A DNA stretch of 64,000 bases. Source: Geomonas paludis (lineage in GTDB: Bacteria > Desulfobacterota > Desulfuromonadia > Geobacterales > Geobacteraceae). The notes under the pieces are model-generated. The model was not told the origin of the DNA. It was given only the letters and a program-made list of their open reading frames with translations, and searched no databases. Made by a program: the position numbers and the translations under genes. The stretch's first letter is position 1, and each line of letters begins with the position of its first letter. Of the stretch, positions 59,668 through 64,000 are shown piece by piece. The DNA lies in contig NZ_BLXY01000003.1 of the NCBI RefSeq assembly GCF_014193585.1, forward strand, positions 411,720-475,719, read 5' to 3'.

Positions 59668-59842
59668 GGCCACGGAGAAAATCTGAGAACTTCGGAGAAA
59701 AGCTAAAGCAGAAACAAACCGGTAACAAGGAGAAAGTCTGAGGACTTCTGAGAACTGCAAAGAATTTGAGAAAGCGTAAAGGTTTGACCAACTAGGGCGT
59801 GCCGTCAGGTTTTCTCAGAATTTCTCAGATGTTCTCCGTGGC
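59668..59842. repeat. Inverted element with CACGGAGAA/TTCTCCGTG word arms
   Basis: The left arm GGCCACGGAGAAAATCTGAG plus AAC is inverse to TTTCTCAGATGTTCTCCGTG plus GC at the right end. Inside are further (C)GGAGAA and TCTGAG words in both orientations and a unique middle. Noncoding, between the ABC-F gene and the divergent membrane protein. Confidence 0.8.
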
Positions 59843-60085
59843 TGACGGTTTTGGCTTTGTTGGGTCATTTAGCGTAATAACCGAACAGGACCTGTTCAAA
59901 AGCCGTACAGGATAGAACACCGACTCCGGCCGGCAAGGCCCTGGAACCGGTCTACCGCCACTGCAACAGGGCGTAATGACATGCTTTTGTTCTTAATGAG
60001 AGATAATGTCACCTGGAGGGTTTTTGGGCGTTGTTTGTGCTATGGCAAGAACAACGAACCAGATCCGGTAGCGGGAGGGGAATTT

Positions 60086-60463
60086 ATGAACATGTTCGGC
60101 GCACTGATGATGACCGTCACCATGACCATGACCGCTGTCATGTTGCCTCGCATCTACATGTCCTGGATGGTGGCGGAACGCTACTTCCTGGAGGGAGAGA
60201 TCGAGCAGCTGATGCAACTCCTGGTCGAGCAGAACAACTGGGTCTGGCGGCAGTTCGGTTGCGGTGCGGTGGCTGTGGCCATGATCTGGATGGTGCGCAA
60301 CTCCCAGCACGACTTGGCCATCCCGGCTTCCATGGAGGCGGCGCTGGCCATCTACGCCACCATCTCGCTGCTGTTCGCCATACTGGAATCGGTGGTCGCC
60401 CAGCGCGTTTCCACTTTCCTGGCGCTGGCACCGGCACCCGTCAAGATTACCGATGAAGACTAG
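60086..60463 (+). CDS. Small membrane protein
   Basis: 125 aa from ATG 60086 behind GGGAGGGG. Three hydrophobic segments (MTVTMTMTAVMLPRIYM, FGCGAVAVAMIWMV, AALAIYATISLLFAILESVVA). Met-rich N-terminus. No family recognised. Its last codon overlaps the stop of the convergent gene. Confidence 0.65.
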   Translation: MNMFGALMMTVTMTMTAVMLPRIYMSWMVAERYFLEGEIEQLMQLLVEQNNWVWRQFGCGAVAVAMIWMVRNSQHDLAIPASMEAALAIYATISLLFAILESVVAQRVSTFLALAPAPVKITDED

Positions 60464-60693
60464 TGCTTCCTGAAAGACTCGACACCGCGTCGCAGCAGGT
60501 TGGCCAGGTAGATGGCCACGAACATGATCAGCGCGACGTTGACGAAGCGGGTCCAGACAGGATCGGCCGCGGCGGCGCTGCTGCCGAAGTTGCGGTAGAG
60601 ATACCAAGCACTAACTGATGCCCCCACCACGGCGCCCGCTACAACGAAGGGGCGCCGTAGCTTTGATACCTGCTTTTCCTGCCCCGGCATCAT
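60460..60693 (-). CDS. Small membrane protein
   Basis: 77 aa, two hydrophobic segments (VVAGAVVGASVSAWYLYR; VNVALIMFVAIYLANLL), basic ends. No known domain. It is the last gene of the maf-yggS run on the minus strand, 13 bp after the yggS-type gene. Confidence 0.6.
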   Translation of the reverse strand: MMPGQEKQVSKLRRPFVVAGAVVGASVSAWYLYRNFGSSAAAADPVWTRFVNVALIMFVAIYLANLLRRGVESFRKH

Positions 60694-60706
60694 GGCCTCC
60701 CCCGTT

Positions 60707-61402
60707 TCAGTGGTACTGGCGCTCGCCGAACAGGGCGGAGCCGACCCGCACCAGGGTGGCGCCCTCCTCGATGGCGGCTTCGAAATCGCCCGACATCCCC
60801 ATGCTCAACTCCAGCATCTCCACCCCAGGGATGGCAGCCTGTCTCACCTCTTCGGCCATCTCGCTCAGTTTGCGAAAGTAAGGGCGCGCCCCCTCGGGGT
60901 CGTCGAAGAAGGGGGGCATGGTCATCAGTCCCTTCACCTTGACGTGCGGCAGTTGCGCCACCTCGCGCACCAGGTCGAGGAGCTCTTCGCTGCTGGCCCC
61001 CCCCTTGGTCTCTTCGCGGGAGATGTTCACCTGTACCAGGATGTCGCACACCTTGCCCAGGGCGCCCCACTGCCGGTCGATCTCGCGGGCGAGACTCAGG
61101 CGGTCCACGGAGTGTACCAGGTCGACCTTGCCGGCGATCTGGCGCACCTTGTTGCTCTGCAGGTTGCCGATGAAATGCCACGAGATCTCAGCCGGGAGCT
61201 CGGGTTGCTTCGTCACCAACTCCTGGACGTAATTTTCCCCGAAGATAACCTGGCCGCAGGCGAAGGCCTCCGCTATGGCAGCGGCCGGCTTGGTCTTGGA
61301 AACCGCTACCAGGCGCACCGTTTCGGGATCACGCCCTGCCCTGACCGCGGCCTGCGCGATACGTTCCTGGATCTCCCTGAGATGTTGGGCAATATCCCCC
61401 AT
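60707..61402 (-). CDS. yggS: YggS-type PLP homeostasis protein
   Basis: 231 aa from ATG 61402 (GGGGAG upstream). Alanine-racemase-like PLP fold with LVAVSKTKP (PLP Lys), FGENYVQEL, ISWHFIGNLQSNKV, SVDRLSLA, VNISREETKGG, LTMPPF and SMGMSGDFEAAI. These proteins buffer pyridoxal phosphate and have no known catalysis. Follows maf by 16 bp. Confidence 0.93.
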   Translation of the reverse strand: MGDIAQHLREIQERIAQAAVRAGRDPETVRLVAVSKTKPAAAIAEAFACGQVIFGENYVQELVTKQPELPAEISWHFIGNLQSNKVRQIAGKVDLVHSVDRLSLAREIDRQWGALGKVCDILVQVNISREETKGGASSEELLDLVREVAQLPHVKVKGLMTMPPFFDDPEGARPYFRKLSEMAEEVRQAAIPGVEMLELSMGMSGDFEAAIEEGATLVRVGSALFGERQYH

Positions 61403-61418
61403 TAGCTCCCCCTTCCTG

Positions 61419-61994
61419 CTACAGCGCCCCCAGGACCCTGAGCTTCTCGACCACTTCGCACAGCGGCAGCCCCACCACGTTGGTGTAGGAGCCGTCGATC
61501 TTCTGCACCATGTGCGCGGCGCCCCCCTGGATGGCGTAGCCGCCGGCCTTGTCGAAGGGGCAGCCAGTGGCGATGTAGGCGTCAATCTCCTCGTCGCGCA
61601 GCGGCTTGAAAAAGACCTTGGTGCGCACGGCCTCCACCACGGCGCCGTCGCGCTCCCGGTCGTAGATGGCGAAGCCGGTCACCACCTCGTGCGGTACGCC
61701 GGAGAGCTTTCTCAGCATGCGCTGCGCATCGGCGTGATCCTTGGGTTTGCCCATGATCTCGCCGTCGCAGAGGACGATGGTGTCGGCGCCGAGGAAGAAG
61801 CGTCCCTCGGTCATTCCGGCCGCGGCCCTCGCCTTTCCTTCGGCCAGACGCAGCACGTGGTCGACCGGCTCCTCGCCGGGGAGCTGATCCTCGCAGATGT
61901 CGGCGGGCACGACGCGGAAGCTGATGCCGGCGGATTCCAGGAGCTCGCTACGGCGGGGTGAGGCGGAGGCCAGGACGATGGTGGTTGCGGACAT
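61419..61994 (-). CDS. maf: Maf-family nucleotide pyrophosphatase
   Basis: 191 aa from ATG 61994 after GAGGAG. Maf motifs: ASASPRRSELL at the start, FLGADTIVLCDGEIMGKP, and GGYAIQGGAAHMVQKIDGSYTNVVGLP. Maf proteins hydrolyse dTTP/UTP or other non-canonical nucleotides and slow septation. An upstream in-frame extension runs through repeat sequence and is not used. Confidence 0.93.
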   Translation of the reverse strand: MSATTIVLASASPRRSELLESAGISFRVVPADICEDQLPGEEPVDHVLRLAEGKARAAAGMTEGRFFLGADTIVLCDGEIMGKPKDHADAQRMLRKLSGVPHEVVTGFAIYDRERDGAVVEAVRTKVFFKPLRDEEIDAYIATGCPFDKAGGYAIQGGAAHMVQKIDGSYTNVVGLPLCEVVEKLRVLGAL

Positions 61995-62045
61995 TGTTTC
62001 TCCTCTTGCCCCCGCGGCGGGGGCGGATAACTGCCGATATGTCTG

Positions 62046-62163
62046 TCCCCCTCTCCCTTTGGGAGAGGGTGCCCGGAGGGCGGGTGAGGGCGATGCCATA
62101 AAGGAACTGATCGCCACTTGCAGCGCCCTCACCCCTGCCCTCTCCCGGGGGGAGAGGGAGGAT
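62046..62163. repeat. Palindromic CCCTCTCCC/GGGAGAGGG element
   Basis: Left half CCCTCTCCCTTTGGGAGAGG, then GTGCCCGGAGGGCGGGTGAG; right half GCCCTCACCCCTGCCCTCTC then CCGGGGGGAGAGGGAGG. Arms GGGTGAGGGCG and CGCCCTCACCC pair across the middle. This pattern is common in many proteobacterial genomes. Confidence 0.75.
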
Positions 62164-62202
62164 GGGAAGATGGTGTTGGGGCACCGGCGGATGGGCGAAT
62201 GA

Positions 62203-62403
62203 TTATTCGCCCCTACAACGGCGGCAGAATCTAAAGATCAGGATGACGGCAAGGACGACGATGACACCCAGCACCGTCTTCCAATGGGTGCCGGTGACGA
62301 CGCCGTACACGAGGCACGCGGCTCCCATGACGAAGATCAGGGCCTCCAGCGAAAGCAGCCGACCGACAACGCTTATCTCCTGCCGTTCCTTGTTCCCCGT
62401 CAT
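62203..62403 (-). CDS. Small two-span membrane protein
   Basis: 66 aa from ATG 62403 behind GGGGAGGG. Two hydrophobic segments (LSLEALIFVMGAACLVYGVVTG; TVLGVIVVLAVILIFRF) and a basic CRRCRGE end. No known family. Confidence 0.55.
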   Translation of the reverse strand: MTGNKERQEISVVGRLLSLEALIFVMGAACLVYGVVTGTHWKTVLGVIVVLAVILIFRFCRRCRGE

Positions 62404-62489
62404 AGCACCCTCCCCGGCACGCCCGGCAGGCGGCCCGAAATCCCCCGTGTCCCCTCTTTGGCAAAGGGGGGGACGCTGGGGCGCGGCGG

Positions 62490-63800
62490 CTACCCGGTTA
62501 CCTTAGGCAGCCACGCTTGCAGTGCCTCCAGGCCTCGTTGGGCCAGGAGTCCGCGCTTCTCCTTCTTCTTGATGCGCCCGATGAGCGGCGGGAAGAGCCC
62601 GTAGTTGACGTTCATGGGCTGAAAGTGCGCCGCTTCCGTGTTGGTGATGTGGCGCGCCAGCGCGCCGATGGCGGTTTCGGCTGGAGGGACGATGAGCTCT
62701 TCCCCTTTCGCCAGGCGCGCCGCGTTGACCCCGGCGACGAAGCCGCTGGAGGCGGACTCGACGTAGCCTTCCACGCCGGTGATCTGCCCCGCGAAGAGGA
62801 TGCGCGGATCGCTCTTCAACTGGCAGGTGGCGGCAAGGAGTTCCGGCGCGTTGATGAAGGTGTTGCGGTGCATGGAGCCCAAGCGTAAAAACTGCGCCTG
62901 CTCCAGGCCCGGGATCATGCGGAAGATGCGCTTCTGCTCGGGCCAGGTGAGCTTGGTCTGGAAGCCGACCAGGTTGAACATGGTCGCCTCGCGGTTCTCC
63001 TGGCGCAGCTGGATCACGGCGTACGGTTCCACGCCGACCCGCGGATCGGTGAGCCCCACCGGCTTCATGGGGCCGAAGCGCAGCGTTTCCACGCCGCGGC
63101 TTGCCATCTCCTCGATGGGCATGCATCCCTCGAAGTGCAGCACCTTCTCGAAACTCTTTGGCTCAACCTTCTCGGCGGCCAGGAGCTCCTTGACGAAGTT
63201 GTGGTACTGCTCCTCGTCCATCGGGCAGTTCAGGTAGTCGTCGCCGTCACCTTTGCCGTAGCGGGAGGCGCGGAAGGCCTTGTCGTAATCGATGGAATCG
63301 GCGGCGACGATGGGGGCGATGGCGTCGTAGAAATAGAGGTAGCTGCCGGCCAGGCGCCCGATCTCTTCGGCCAGGGATCCGCTGGTGAGGGGGCCCGAGG
63401 CGACCACCACGATCCCCTCCTCCGGGATATGGGTCAGCTCTTCGCGCACCACCTCGATATCGGGATGCTCCTCGATCTTTTTCGTGATGTAGCTGGAGAA
63501 GAGCTCGCGGTCCACGGCCAGCGCGCCCCCGGCGGGGACCTTGGTGGCCTCGGCCCCTTCCATGAACAGCGAATCGAGGCGGCGCAGTTCTTCCTTCAAG
63601 AGACCGACGGCGTTTTCGAGGGAGTCGCCGCGCAGCGAGTTGGAGCAGACCAGTTCGGAGAGCCCGGGGAGGTGGTGTGCCTCGGAATACTTGCCGGGCT
63701 TCATCTCGTACAGGCGGACCTTCACCCCGCGTTTTGCCGCCTGCCATGCCGCCTCGCATCCGGCCAGTCCGCCGCCTATTACCGTGATCTGCTGAGTCAT
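62490..63800 (-). CDS. trmFO: FAD/folate-dependent tRNA (U54) methyltransferase TrmFO
   Basis: 436 aa. FAD-binding motif [21 protein letters not shown], catalytic Cys in [22 protein letters not shown], and the C-terminal ADP-binding [16 protein letters not shown]. It makes ribothymidine at T54 of tRNA using methylene-THF and FADH2. The last part of the C-terminus is basic ([15 protein letters not shown]). Confidence 0.95.
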   Translation of the reverse strand: MTQQITVIGGGLAGCEAAWQAAKRGVKVRLYEMKPGKYSEAHHLPGLSELVCSNSLRGDSLENAVGLLKEELRRLDSLFMEGAEATKVPAGGALAVDRELFSSYITKKIEEHPDIEVVREELTHIPEEGIVVVASGPLTSGSLAEEIGRLAGSYLYFYDAIAPIVAADSIDYDKAFRASRYGKGDGDDYLNCPMDEEQYHNFVKELLAAEKVEPKSFEKVLHFEGCMPIEEMASRGVETLRFGPMKPVGLTDPRVGVEPYAVIQLRQENREATMFNLVGFQTKLTWPEQKRIFRMIPGLEQAQFLRLGSMHRNTFINAPELLAATCQLKSDPRILFAGQITGVEGYVESASSGFVAGVNAARLAKGEELIVPPAETAIGALARHITNTEAAHFQPMNVNYGLFPPLIGRIKKKEKRGLLAQRGLEALQAWLPKVTG

Positions 63801-63898
63801 TCTTTCTCCTGAAACAAAACGGAAAACCGTCTCTCGTAAAGACGTAAAAAAGCGAGAACAAAAACTATAAATTTAACGCAAAGCAACCGTGTTCTCTG

Positions 63899-64000
63899 TC
63901 AAGCAAAAGCGTGGCTATCGCTCCAAGGCTGGTTATCTCTGAGCATTGCATTCAGTATGACCAGGAGCTTTCGCATCGTAGCGGTTATAGCCACCTTGTG
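63899..64000 (-). CDS. C-terminus of an IS110-family transposase (cut by window edge)
   Basis: The minus strand reads HKVAITATMRKLLVILNAML followed by RDNQPWSDSHAFA and a TGA stop (63899-63901). The pattern K-x-A-x-T-A-x-M-R-K-L-L-x-x-L-N-A-M-L-R-D is the C-terminal end of IS110/IS116/IS902 transposases. The rest of the gene and the left end of the element lie beyond 64000. A non-coding tail of about 40 bp separates it from the trmFO region. Confidence 0.75.
   Translation of the reverse strand, partial: HKVAITATMRKLLVILNAMLRDNQPWSDSHAFA

Noticed and set aside
59880..60085. Cobalamin-riboswitch-like words (CCGCCACTG)
   Set aside because: Only the short box matches; the other conserved parts of the aptamer could not be found.

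Overview
The window looks like a Geobacteraceae chromosome (Geobacter / Citrifermentans / Geomonas type). This is inferred from a dense set of two-component sensors, c-di-GMP-type parts, haemerythrins, a surE-pcm-rpoS block, a B12-dependent mutase accessory module and repeated noncoding elements typical of these genomes. Most housekeeping genes are GC-rich. Roughly 10.3-17.5 kb and 26.8-38.3 kb are more AT-rich, rich in small lineage-specific genes and partly decayed.

Layout. 0-8 kb: tail of a membrane protein, an XRE-receiver fusion regulator, a PilZ protein and two very large exported repeat proteins (HYR/Ig-like and fibronectin-III-like). 8.3-10.2 kb: a HelD-type helicase. 10.4-17.9 kb: small orphan proteins, two leaders that look like members of one GEMM-related riboswitch family, a degenerate receiver-GGDEF protein, a NarL/NarX-like pair, a haemerythrin and a CheY-like receiver. 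18.0-27.0 kb: a nearly complete Tad (Flp) pilus operon on the minus strand, without a local prepilin peptidase or TadD. 27.7-31 kb: a deacetylase and a sensor kinase. 31-38.3 kb: an accessory zone with a paralogous pair of KRGRPLG proteins, a decayed second copy of the helD 5' end, a 43-bp minisatellite of more than nine units, a solo HipA/YjjJ protein with a triple palindromic operator candidate, an abortive-infection remnant and an MNT/HEPN pair. It ends at tRNA-Arg(CCT).

38.4-46.5 kb is core: apt, rpoS, pcm, surE, a TrmJ-like methylase, DedA, an L,D-transpeptidase, and a cobO / B12-binding subunit / meaB module serving a methylmalonyl-CoA-type mutase. 47-53 kb: tRNA-Val, two sensor kinases, a PAS-PAS protein, an outer-membrane barrel, a receiver and a 48-aa gene overlapping the kinase start. 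53.2-53.6 kb: a thioredoxin-2-type gene whose first active-site cysteine codon is TGA, followed by a hairpin with bacterial SECIS geometry. This is the most striking single observation. 53.8-64 kb: a deacetylase, a second haemerythrin, an RlmI-like methylase, an ABC-F protein, YggS, Maf, TrmFO and the C-terminus of an IS110-family transposase at the window edge.

Intergenic space repeatedly holds inverted elements whose arms are tandem short words (about 8.2, 42.5, 45.4, 59.7 and 62.1 kb). They differ in sequence but share one architecture.
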